Below, piece by piece: positions 11,377 to 21,835 of a stretch of DNA of 64,000 bases. Below the pieces are notes generated by a model. The model was not told the DNA's origin. It saw only the letters and a program-made list of their open reading frames with translations, and did no database searches. The position numbers were made by a program, and so were the translations under genes. Each line of letters begins with the position of its first letter. Position 1 is the stretch's first letter. Location: positions 144,032,897 to 144,096,896 of the forward strand of contig NC_081407.1 of the NCBI RefSeq assembly GCF_030272615.1, given 5' to 3'. This DNA is from Cryptomeria japonica (lineage: Eukaryota > Streptophyta > Pinopsida > Cupressales > Cupressaceae).

Positions 11377-12453
11377 ATGGAAAGCTTGAGACAATAGTTG
11401 GAAGGAGCTCTTGAAGATTTTGATGCAGAAAAATTAAAGAATATCAAACTGGAAGAGGAACTCAGAACTGCTCGGGAATTCATCAAAGCACTTCAAGAAA
11501 ACTTGGCCAGGGCACAAAACAAGAGAAAAGAACTACATGAGCAACTACAAAAACAAGATGATGAAGAAAAAGAAACTCTTAGAGATATTGCAGAGAAACT
11601 GAGATAAGAGAACAATAACATGAAGAATAAGATGCAAGATTTAACCATGAGACTATGTAAGGATATTGAAGATAGAAAGAAGAATCAGGAAGATTTGGCC
11701 ATAAGACTTAATGAAAGATCAGATGAATCTCTAAGGCTTAGTTATGAAAATGATATGCTTAAAACAGATTTGATTCACATGCAACATGACAAAAAGGAAC
11801 TTATGAGACAAGTTAGCACTCTAGAAGGTGAGTTGGTCACTGCAAATGAATACAAAGACAAATTCAAAAAGAGTTTAGACAAGCTTGATGATATGCTGAA
11901 AAGTCAAAAACTTGATGGAGAAACAGTTGGACTTGGATTTGAACATGGAGAAAGTTCCGGAACTACAAAAAATCATGATCACAGCAAACCGGTAAGGCAA
12001 CCCAATGCTTATAAATTCAATGGAAAATATTTTAATTGCAACAAATTTGGTCATAGAGCAAATCAGTGTAGATTTAGGAATAATAAGAATACAAACTCAT
12101 CCACCTGTCAATGTTCCAAATGCAATAAACATGGTCATAACTCAGACAATTGCAGAATGAATGTAAAATGCTATTTTTTTGGTAGATTTGGACATCTATC
12201 TAATCAATGCAGAACTCAAACTGGACAAGGTTATGGAAAAGCTATTCAAAGAAACAATGTAACCTGTTATGCATGCAACAAGATTGGGCATATTGCAAGA
12301 TTTTGCAGAAGCAAGAATTTACCGACAAACAACAGAGGATCTAATGACAAAGGCAAGGAAAAGGTGATTGAAATCAAGCAAGAATTAACTAAACAATGGG
12401 TCAAGAAGAGAGATCAGAGAAATGATGAATCTATCTCTGCACTGGCAGAATAG
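11377..12453 (+). pseudogene. gag: Gag-like protein with four CCHC zinc knuckles (two in-frame stops)
   Basis: One frame of 359 codons runs from ATG at 11377 to TAG at 12451, broken by in-frame TAG at 11395 and TAA at 11605. The first half is Glu/Lys-rich and looks like coiled coil (LEEELRTAREFIKALQENL). The second half holds four CCHC-type knuckles: YFNCNKFGHRANQC (first Cys lost), CSKCNKHGHNSDNC (intact), CYFFGRFGHLSNQC (second Cys lost) and CYACNKIGHIARFC (intact). Knuckles of this kind bind the element RNA during particle assembly. Typical Copia Gags have one, so four is unusual. The start is supported by the aligned ATG in the sister element (39705, minus strand). It lies just after the primer site, as expected for Gag. 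Confidence 0.85.
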
Positions 12454-12789
12454 AGCAATCCTACATCGGCAGGAGATTCTTCATATAACTAAGGAATAAT
12501 CCTTAGGGGTAAGGAAACTAATTGAAGATCATGAATTTTAGCCTCAGATGGTGGTAAGAAGTCATAATTCTTCTTTACTGGTAGATATTTTGAATACTCA
12601 CTTAACCGGCGAAGCATTTATTGTAGTTGTAAGTTAACTTTTTGGTTATAAAGCACTGAAATTTCTCATTTCGACTTACCAAGAATTCAAGCATTCGAAG
12701 AGCGTAAAAGTTGAGCATTCAAGAAGTGAAGCAACAAGGATTTTTCAAGGCATCCAAGGTTTTTAGTTAAAAGGTATTTATCTTACAAA
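12454..12789 (+). other. Spacer between Gag and second coding region
   Basis: 336 bp without a reading frame or recognised motif. The sister element has a comparable spacer of about 380 bp (38462-38837), so the spacing is conserved. Confidence 0.5.
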
Positions 12790-15700
12790 ATGGCTTCTTC
12801 ATCTTCCATTCCTGAATTCATTGCAAACCCTACTATTATGGAAAATATCAAGCGTCCTAGACTAGTCTTTAAGATCATCCCTACGATAGCTAAGTTGGAT
12901 GACTCCATTGGTGCATTTTCAAAAATTCTGAAGGGAGTTGCATTTGCTGAAGACCCTAGGGAATACATTCACTGTAACATCAAAGATTTAGGGTCCGGGG
13001 ATTTAAAGAACATGTTCATGAATGTTATCACTGATAAACAAGGTGTAGTCAAACCGGAACACAAGATTGTGGAAGATTTAGGGTTGGTAGACATCCTTCA
13101 CATGCCTGAATTTTTAGATGAGATTGTTCGTTATGTTCTTAGCAGAGTTCACAGTGAATTTTTATGGCTATACTTAGTTTTCAAAATCACTAAGGAAGTA
13201 ATTAAGGCTGTTACAAGTTTACCTTCTACCAGCAGGCCCGAGAAGAAGAAAAAGATTCCAAACAAAGAGGTTATGAACTTAACTGGCACTATATTTGATA
13301 ATACATCACTCAGGGTTAATGATATAACTGATAAAAATGTCAAATATGCAAGTATGGTTATTGGGTATAAGGTTGCATATACTAATAGGCTGAATTCTGT
13401 TTCAAGTCTATGCATTCATAGTGCCTATGAGATGATAATTAATAATACTAAAATTGATCTGTGTGAGTGGTTGAAAGATGAACTGATAGAAATTTGGATA
13501 AGATTAAAGGTGATAAGAAGCTAACTTTCAAGTTTGGGAATTTACTTGTATGTTTAATGCTATATTTCTCAAAGGAGATTCTCGGTATAGGCCACAAAGG
13601 ACTTTGCCTATGATATTTTTGTTGGAAAATAGATAAAGGAGGCAATTACTAATATAGGCTCAAATGGTGACAAACAGGTAAATGAATACTTAAGGACTTT
13701 CAAGTAAAGATGAGACAAAGGGAAAGAATCCCTCAAAGCATTGTTGATAAATATGACAAACATATATGCTTTGTAATTAAGAGAGATGAAGTATGGATGG
13801 AGGCAGTTAGACCTAGAACTGTTTGGATAATTGAGATGGGATATGAAGTGGATTCAAACATTTTGGAATCTTATGCCAAAATACTCCTAGATGCTCCACC
13901 AGAACCCACCGAAAAGATCTTTGGAAATGCTGAAACTGTTGAGAAAGGTGTTGAAATTTAGAAGGAGAAGAAGAAAAGAGACAAAATACTAAAAGATGCT
14001 TCGAAGTTTGTTGAAGTTGTTAAAAAGGGATTGTTGAAACTTGATCTGATGAGTGGTGTTGCTGAACAAGAAAGAAAATCAGAACAACAACCAGTAACAC
14101 ATATTTCTCCTGTGGCTACCTCATCCGATTCTGATAATGATAAGGCTGTTGAATTCAAAAGAGTAGAAAGGAAGAAGAGAAAACCCTCAGCAACACCTGC
14201 TCCATCACCAAAGAAAACAAGGACACTTAGAAAGAAACAACAAGCTGTGAGAGAGCCGAGTGGTCCCAAGAAGAAGGTTACATAGAAGGAATTGGAACAA
14301 AAGGTATCTGATACTCTTTCACTGATAGAGCTTATCAATGAAATAACTCGGGATGACAATCTTGGAAATGTTCGTAAGTTCTATCATTCTTTCAAAGATT
14401 CTGATAAAGATACTATATTGAGGAAAGTATAATTTTGTATCTAGATATATATAAGAAGGTTCTTATTGAGGTTATAGATGTTCTCCCAAATGATTTATAT
14501 CTGAGACTTGAAGCCAAGAGAATGTCTATTATGGAATTAAATAAGAAACTGAAGGTTGAGGCACTGTTAGTGGTTCATCCTGTTAAATTTAAGCAAGAAA
14601 TAGATGATTTGATATTTGAAGCTAACAAGAATGTTTTTGCAAGTGGTCATTGGCAAGTTAGCCTCATGGTTGACAGAGTAAAAGAGATAGCAGATGAAAT
14701 AGCGGATAAGTGGGACATATTCTTTGTTGAGAATTAGAAAAGGGAAGAAATAGATAGACAAAAAGTTGATAAATCCTTCACTAAGGTATATTAGAAAATA
14801 GATAAGGGTAAGAGTAAGGTTGGCAGTGTTCCTGACCTCACAATAAAAGATAACTTACCTCAACTGGCACAAGACAACCCACCGGCAGTAGCAAAAGCAC
14901 TGACAGAAATGCAAAATCAGCCTGAAGAGAAGTTAGAGGAAGTGAAAGAAGATGATGTTGATCCTGAGTCAAACATTCTATTCACAATGAATGTTGCCAC
15001 TCAGGACATCAATATTGTAATGGATAAGGAAATTGATGAGGAAAAGAAATTTGAATCTGCAAATGTTGAGAAATTTGAATCATCAATAAAGGTAGTTGAC
15101 ACTCAACTGAATGTTGAGATACCGATAGAACAAGAACAAATAGAAATTGAACTGACAGAGAATAAAAATGAGAGCAAGGAAGAGGAAGTGGTTAAGGTGG
15201 TTGAACAGGTATTTGGAGAAGAGAAGAAAATCATTGTAGAACCTAACACTTCTCCCAATACTTCTACTATGGATTTTAGACTGACAAATGTCATTGATGT
15301 AGTATTGGATTCAATAAATAAGATAACAGAGTATAATGCCTTAGCATTTAAGGCTATTGATGACTCTATACCAATTTTGCAAATGATTGCACCAGCGTGC
15401 AAGGTAGATCACATTGTTGGCTCAATTAGTAAATTGGACACATTGTCCAAATTCATTTCTTCTAACATTCAAACAATAGATAAAATAAATGAGGAAAATA
15501 TTCATAAAAGAGTTAATAAGGAAAAGGAAGATTTCTTTGATAAAACCATAAAGGATTGTACATAACAGATTGATTCATTGCTACCGACATTGAATTCCAC
15601 TATTTTGGAATATAAGGAATTGTACCGGGAAGCCTGCAAACCTCATCATTTAACAGAAGACATTGATGAACAAATAAAGAAAACTCAGAAAGAGATTGAT

Positions 15701-15928
15701 GACATTGCAGATAACATGATTGGTTCTTCAGAATTAACATCAGTTTTTGATCAAGAAATGGCTATTTATGAAGAGAAAATTGAAAATCTGGAAAGAGAGA
15801 AAGAAAGGTTAAAGATGAAAACCTGGGAGTTGAAGACTAAACTTGGTCCAAGATTGGACAATCTACTATCACACCAGAATAAACTATCTAGGGAAACTAT
15901 TCAAGGAGACAGATCACTGGAGCAATAG
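12790..15928 (+). pseudogene. Unknown second protein (ORF2) of the Gag-only element
   Basis: Coding similarity to the sister element runs almost the whole length, in three phases joined by frameshifts near 13500 and 14290-14430, with several stops. Intact, it would be about 1,000 residues. Order of parts: an N-terminal block starting MASSSSIPEFIANP with EYIHCNIKDLGSGDLK and FLDEIVRYVLSRVHSEFLW; a middle block with IVDKYDKHICFVIKRDE; a Lys/Arg-rich nuclear-signal-like stretch (near 14160-14290); a helical block with LYLDIYKKVLIEV; an acidic Glu/Val-rich stretch at about 14910-15250; and a C-terminal coiled-coil region (15578-15928). None matches a protease, integrase or polymerase motif. I do not recognise the family. 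Its place after Gag and its retention in two diverged elements suggest a structural or helper role, which is inference. Confidence 0.75.
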
Positions 15929-16255
15929 ATGCACTATCTCATTGGGATAATCGGACAGACTGAAGCAATAATTTTTGATAGTACAAAATTTCTGTAGAGT
16001 CTTAACTTAGTTTTGGCGGATATTTTTTAGATTGTACATAACCGGCTTCAGGGTTCTACGTAAATTTTTGAATTTTTGATACTTTTGACATCCTTTGTCA
16101 TTGATGTCAAAGGGGAAGTGGTACAATGAGAAAAATGTACAGAGTAAGGCATGGTGACAAGTGAATAGAAGCAGATCATTTGCTTAGGGGGAGAAATTTC
16201 AGTTTTGGATTTCAGATTTTTTTTGGTTTTTCTCATGAGTGTTGCCATCAATGCC
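15929..16255 (+). other. 3' untranslated interior of the inner element
   Basis: Non-coding. It contains a partial second copy of the purine-tract neighbourhood (CATTGATGTCAAAGGGG at about 16099-16115) and GTTGCCATCAATG at 16241-16253, which can pair with the start of the 3' LTR. Confidence 0.6.
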
Positions 16256-16267
16256 AAAGGGGGAGAT
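16256..16267 (+). promoter_or_regulatory. Polypurine tract of the inner element
   Basis: AAAGGGGGAGAT directly before the TGTTGG of the 3' LTR. This is the usual plus-strand priming site of plant Copia elements. Confidence 0.9.
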
Positions 16268-17162
16268 TGTTGGTATTATACACTCAGATGAGAATGGTAG
16301 ATGTTTTCATTGATGGTAACAAGGTTCATAGGTTCAAATTGGTTCAACAAGGTTATATCGGCAACATACTTCACCTACCGACACCAACAGATACAACAAG
16401 GTTTATTCACACCGGTAACAAATTATATCGACAGTCTAAGCCGACTCGGAAATAATATTGTTTGTAATGTAAATTATATTTGTATAGCTGACATGATGTA
16501 TTGTAAAGACTCATATATGTATGAGATCTTGTAGGTCATTTGGTTAGTAGTTGTATGCGAAGTAGGTAATGCAATGTGTGTATTTAAGCGATATATGTGA
16601 TAAGATAGGGATATGATACCAGATAGTTGTATATGCACTTTAATGTACTTATTTTGAGAGCAAATAAGAAGCAGAGCAGAGCGAAGACTATTTACCATCA
16701 AGGTTTTGGCAGAGGTATCAGACAGAGCTTAAACCGGTATTGAATTCAACATTGCAGATGCTATTTTGAAGCAATACATTGTATTGGATTTAACCATCCA
16801 ATTGTGTAGTCAGTGTGACTCCATTTTTGTTGTTGAGAAGTGAGCTCTAGGCTGTTGGTCTTCATACATGTGCAGGCCCCTCTTGTACTGAGTAATATTT
16901 ATTCATATTGGCTAGTGAGTAAATATTGTGGGTCACAAATCCCATCGAGGTTTTTCCCTTACCGGGTTTCCTTGCCAAAATATTTGTGTTATGGTGTGCA
17001 TTGATGCTGATTCTTTTGTTTCTCTTTGCTACATTATTATTTGCTTACTGATATATTAAATTCAGTTATAAAGTTGCAAATAAGTTTAAATATTTCATCT
17101 ACCGGTCAGACACTGATTCACCCCCCCTCTCAGTGTCTTTGGGATTAACCAAGTATCTAACA
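16268..17162 (+). repeat. 3' LTR of the inner element
   Basis: 895 bp, TGTTGGTATT to ATCTAACA, aligned to the 5' LTR over its full length. The end hairpin is at 17109-17137: GACACTGA pairs with TCAGTGTC around a 13-base C-rich loop. Confidence 0.93.
17109..17137 (+). promoter_or_regulatory. LTR-end hairpin with C-rich loop
   Basis: Second copy of the hairpin seen at 11250-11280, with an identical stem and a shorter C run. Confidence 0.7.
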
Positions 17163-17167
17163 CCCCC
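17163..17167. repeat. Target-site duplication CCCCC, right
   Basis: Matches 10390-10394. The flanking CT-rich sequence of the outer element resumes immediately. Confidence 0.8.
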
Positions 17168-19370
17168 TTCATCTATTTTGGGTCCACATTTCCCAAAATC
17201 CACATCTAATTTAAAACCTCCTCCCCCGCCACTCCACCACCCTTCAAGGTGTGTGCCAATGTTGATCTTCCCAACATCCCCATCCATTTATCCATAAGTT
17301 TTTCATAACCCCATCCATTATCCAACATCCATTTTACATAATCATGTCCCTTTACTTCAATTTTTTTCATAAATCATTACCCCCCTCCATCTTTCATCCA
17401 TTCAATATTCCCATATCTTTCTACCAACATCTGTGGGCCTACCTCCAATTATTTTGGTTAAATGAAGCACATCTTTAAGGGATACTATCCATGGAACTAG
17501 ATGCTTGAGTCCTTCCTCTATCCTATCACACATACACTATCTTCAAAATACACTTATCTAAATCCACTTATCCTCATCCCTATCCATCCAAAAATTCAAA
17601 ATTAAAAAAAACAACAACCATCCAATGGTGAAAATCACATCTCGTGGCACCTTGGTTAAGTACCATGATGAAAATTGGTAAACAAGCGTCATCTTTAATC
17701 CCCTCATCCTCTTACACTCTACACTTGGGGGCAAGCTTCATCAATGTCATCCTACCATCCACATCCTTCTTATCCCCTATCCACATCCTATCTAAGCCCA
17801 TCCTCCTTTCTTATCTGTGATCTTGACTATCCTATCCATATCCTCCATTGCATATCCCTTATCCTATCCGAATCCATTCTCCATTCATACCCTTGATCTT
17901 AATCAAGATAGAGGAAAAATAATGTTCATGCATGCTTTGGAACACACAAGCCTTAATTCCTCTACCATCCATATCCATTACACATTATCCTTCCATATTA
18001 GACATTTTTATCCACCATCCTTCCATCCTTAATTCCACTACCACTAGTGTGGGGCATTGCACTCCTTTGCAACATAGTCCTTGGGTCTCCATAATCCTAC
18101 CCTCCATCCTTTATTCCTCCATATCCTATCCATATCCTATCCATATCCTATCCATATCCATCCACTCAATCCATCTGTCTCCTATCCAAACAATATCTCA
18201 GTCCATTCATCCATCCTTTTACCAAACATTGGTTCTCCCTTGTCATTAGTTCCAATCCATTTATCCTATATCCACAGTCAAATCCTATCATATTCAATCA
18301 TATTCAATCATATCCCCCATCCCATCCAATCTTATTCAATTATTAATCTCCCTCCTATATTATCCAATCCATTTATAATCCCAATCACACCGAGCTTCCA
18401 TCCTAGTTAACTGAGCTTTTCCCATCTATCTGAGCTTATACTGACTCACACGTAATATAAACACCCATCCATACTATGCTAATCAAATCCAAGTGGAAAT
18501 CCTCCCATTTGCACACCTTGCACAACCAACTTATATGTTGCCTCCCATCAATCTATCCACACCCTATCCATCGGGATGCATCCTTCCCATGTCTGGCAGT
18601 TTATCCAAATCCATCACCTGCCCATTGGGATGTATCTTTCCCATGTTTGGCAGATTATCCAGATCCATGTCCTACTATTGGCAAGAGATATTAGTTGGCC
18701 ATGTGCATGTTGTTTGCATGATTGAGATTTTCGCTTTGATTTTTACCTTGTGTCCCAGGACTATACTTGTTCAGGGTTGCCCTGATCATAGGACTATATC
18801 TTGGTTGGTGTATAATGGGGCATAGTTTTATAGTATGATGTGTTTGATAGTTTCTCTTGTACGATCTTACAATCTCACATTTACATCATCATCAGTGTTT
18901 GTGAGCCTGTGTGCATTGAGATACCTATTGTCTGAGAGTCTAGTCCACGCCTCAGATTTTCATTAACATCCTGATTCCTATAATCAATGGTGTAGATCAT
19001 CCTTGGCAATATCAAAACTAGGTTTTCTCTCCATATCCGCACAACAAGAAATCTCATACACTTACTTCATTTCATTCATTCATCTCATTTCATCCATTTA
19101 TCTTGGAGACTCCAATTCATTCATTTCCTCTTCATCATCTTTATTCTTTTTTATATATGTTCATCCTCAATCCTCTACTTCTCTAAACCATTTCGAGAGA
19201 ACACCCGTGTTCTTTGAACCTGCATGTCCTCTCGAGGGGGCATACCACTACCTCCTCGTCATCCTTTCTCATATCATTTATGACTGGGGCATCATGCTAC
19301 TAGTCTTTATTCTTCCCATCCACTATGTTTTAATCTTCTTTGATATAACATCACTTCATGATGCTATATT
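17168..19370 (+). other. 3' interior of the outer element, non-coding
   Basis: CT-rich low-complexity sequence continuing that before 10390, then more ordinary sequence from about 18480 to the purine tract. Open frames at 17.8-18.4 kb come from the CCATCC composition. No polymerase motif was found. Confidence 0.6.
18121..18163. repeat. 11-bp tandem repeat
   Basis: Nearly four copies of ATATCCTATCC in a row, inside the CT-rich part of the outer element. Confidence 0.85.
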
Positions 19371-19384
19371 AAAGAGGGGCAAAA
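19371..19384 (+). promoter_or_regulatory. Polypurine tract of the outer element
   Basis: AAAGAGGGGCAAAA directly before the TGTAGACACC of the right LTR. One C interrupts the purines. Confidence 0.8.
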
Positions 19385-20414
19385 TGTAGACACCTAAAAT
19401 TAATTAAATTAATATTTAATTAATTTAAGCTTCTCCACATAATTAATTAATTTAATTTTGTTGGTCCTTTTCTTCTTAAAATTAATTAAATCAAATTTAA
19501 TTAATTTTATCACTATAGTCCTATAGTTAATTTATCAAAATTAATTATTCCCCATTCTTCTAAAGTCTTCTCAATCATTAATTCTTCTAAATTGTTCTTA
19601 GTTAATTAATTTAAATTAATTAACTTAATTCATGTGATTCCTACAAATCACTTTTCCTAATCCCCACTTTTCCTAATTAATTCTTCCTTAATCATACTTA
19701 TCATTATTCTCCAATTTTATATTCCTCCACTCATGTCACATCACCTTTGGTCCTTTCAAAGAAATTCAAATTCTTTGAATCTCCCCATGCATCCTTTTCT
19801 CAAGGAATTTTAATTCCTTTATCCATTTAGTCTTCCCACACATCTTTTATTTTGGAAATTTTAATTCCTCTCTCCTTTCCCCAAGGAATTTTATATTCCT
19901 TTTTATTCTCCCAATACACCTTGATCCATGTCTTCCCTTCATACCAAAATCAATCTTGGCCCTCCATTGGCCTCCTCCAATTCTTAAATTGGAGTCTCAT
20001 TTCCTCACAAAGGACTACATGGAATCTTCTTCTAATATTATGTTGCCCCTTTCTTCCTCTATCTTCTTCTATCATATCCACATAATGTCCTCATAATATA
20101 AAAATAATCCCTCATCCCAGACAAATCCTTTTTCATCCAAATCTATCCATTCCTCATCCATCATAATCCAAATCCAATCCTAATCCACCAATCTTGTTAT
20201 GCATTTGGAGATCATTCCACATCCATCGAGAAGAGAACATCCAAACAAGTGGAGCACAAGGGCGCCTCTACTTCATCAAGCTCAATCGGAGGAACAAGAG
20301 AGATCTTCTCTTGCAAGGTATAAATTATTTAGTTTATTGCTCTCATTTGGTTTTATATGCTTATTTGTTTTTAAGCTAACCCTCTAACGCCTTGCATTGA
20401 TTTCCCTTGCTTTA
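19385..20414 (+). repeat. 3' LTR of the outer element
   Basis: Starts TGTAGACACC and ends CCTTGCTTTA, where the final CA has become TA. It aligns to 5039-6089, including the A/T hairpins in its first part. Confidence 0.92.
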
Positions 20415-20419
20415 GTAGT
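20415..20419. repeat. Target-site duplication GTAGT, right
   Basis: Matches 5034-5038 exactly. Confidence 0.9.
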
Positions 20420-20559
20420 GCATAACATTAAATCTTGGTTCTTAGATGGTTTTGGGATATACATCCAACCCTAGATTGCAAATTTCAATCCATACTTAGC
20501 TTGAATTAATTTTATCCCTTTTTAGGTTTAACTACAACCAATCCTATTAGAGTAAAAAG

Positions 20560-21835
20560 AACTTGAACTTATTGAAATCCCAGGGAAACAAATGGGCACT
20601 TTCCTTAAACACAACCACACCTTTTTGGAGAACCTAGAATTACTGGTTTAGTTATATGTCCTTCTAGATAAAATAAAGGAATTCCTAAATTCCTTCCTCA
20701 TTAAATCCAAATATTGTATGTCGAGGAAATCAATATATCTTGCAGTCCATGGATCAATTTTATCAGCATGCAATTTATTAGGGCACTTTACCAAAGACTA
20801 CACAATTATTGGAGGAGGTCATAACAATATTTGTGAGGATCTACAAATAACTAAACTTTCCATGACATCCAAAGGGGCTCCTCTTCTACCGATAGACCCA
20901 TAGGGCTAAGAGATCTAATCCTATTACCAAAGATAAGTCACACCCTGTCTTCTCCTTGGGACTAGTAGCTAGAAGTATCAAAGGGGAACACACCCTCTCA
21001 AGATTCTCAATAAATAGGGGAGGCATCACTCAATTTCTTTCCTCCCTCCAAAATTTTATCATCCCCTCTAGGATTAATGAGGAACATCATATCTCCATCC
21101 TCTCCCAAGTCTCCTAAAAAAGATACATAAAAGGAGTCCCGAGGGATCACAAAAGGTAGTCGTAGAAACTACTTGTCCTTCATCAGTCAAGGAGAGATCC
21201 TCTTGACCTAATTTAGTACTAGCCATATTCAATGATTCTCTAGTGCATCCCTATCCTATTCAAAAAGTTTCAAACAAGATCTTAGAACCTACTAGCATCA
21301 CTTCTCACCAAAATATTCTTAGATACTCTAGTAAATGATTCAAATAAGGAATCTTTGATAGGTTCTGATTCACAACTCTTTGCTCATTAGGATTTAATTC
21401 CCTCTTTAGATGTTACTTCTATCTTGGAGAAGGCAGTCCACACTTTTGCATTGAAAAATCAACCTAAGGAATCTTCCACAAATCAAATGGATCAATCTAA
21501 TCCAAGAGAATTTTAAAATGGTCACATTTTATTAGACATTTAAGGTCTCTTTGAAAGAGACAAAGCTAGTGGGGGATCTTCTCCAAAAGCTGGGCTTGAA
21601 CTTGGTGGAAGAGATAGTTGATCATGTGCTCAACGAAGAGATCAAATTTGATGATAGAAAAACTCTATCCATTTATCAAATAGAGTTGGCCAAGAAAAAA
21701 AACAAACTCCTCCACTCCATTGAGAGGTAGACCTCCAAAAAGAAACAAACAAATGAAGAAATAGGAACAAGAATCCAATCCACCCTTGAACAAAAAATTA
21801 CATCAAGGAGAGAATGTTTCTCTCCTTGAATAAAA
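20560..21835 (+). pseudogene. Probable decayed LINE ORF1 region
   Basis: Lies directly upstream of the LINE endonuclease. A short frame at 20718-20900 reads ILSACNLLGHFTKDYT, which resembles the zinc knuckle of plant LINE ORF1 proteins (C.KCNLLGH...DC) with two Cys positions lost. The rest is full of stops. The assignment rests mainly on position. Confidence 0.4.

Larger units (their letters stand above)
10395..17162 (+). mobile_element. Inner LTR element: Gag plus unknown second protein, no polymerase
   Basis: A 6.77 kb element with LTRs at 10395-11305 and 16268-17162, a primer site matching initiator-Met tRNA (TGGTATCAGAG), a polypurine tract CAAAGGGGGAGA and a CCCCC target duplication. 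Between the LTRs are a zinc-knuckle Gag (11377-12453) and a long second coding region (12790-15928). No protease, integrase, reverse transcriptase or RNase H motif is present. The primer site, purine tract and LTR style point to the Ty1-Copia side. Gag-only elements of this type are known as TR-GAG, but the second protein is not a part I recognise. The minus-strand element at 34068-40682 has the same plan. Confidence 0.93.
5039..20414 (+). mobile_element. Outer LTR retrotransposon, non-autonomous, with a nested insertion
   Basis: A complete element of 15.4 kb with two LTRs (5039-6089 and 19385-20414), a primer site beginning TGGCATGCCC, a polypurine tract and a perfect 5-bp target duplication. 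Subtracting the inner element at 10395-17162 and its extra CCCCC copy leaves about 8.6 kb. No reverse transcriptase, integrase or RNase H motif was found in the interior, which is mostly CT-rich low-complexity sequence plus a Pro/Ser-rich and G-patch-like remnant. This is the structure of a large retrotransposon derivative (LARD), probably mobilised by a Gypsy-type partner. The partner type is inference, based on the G-patch and the LTR style. Confidence 0.9.

Noticed and set aside
14909-15565. Independent acidic protein gene
   Set aside because: It aligns with the middle of the second protein of the sister element, so it is one part of a longer broken coding region.
17817-18694. Several overlapping open frames
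   Set aside because: Same CT-rich composition inside the outer element; no domain, and stops in every frame over longer distances.
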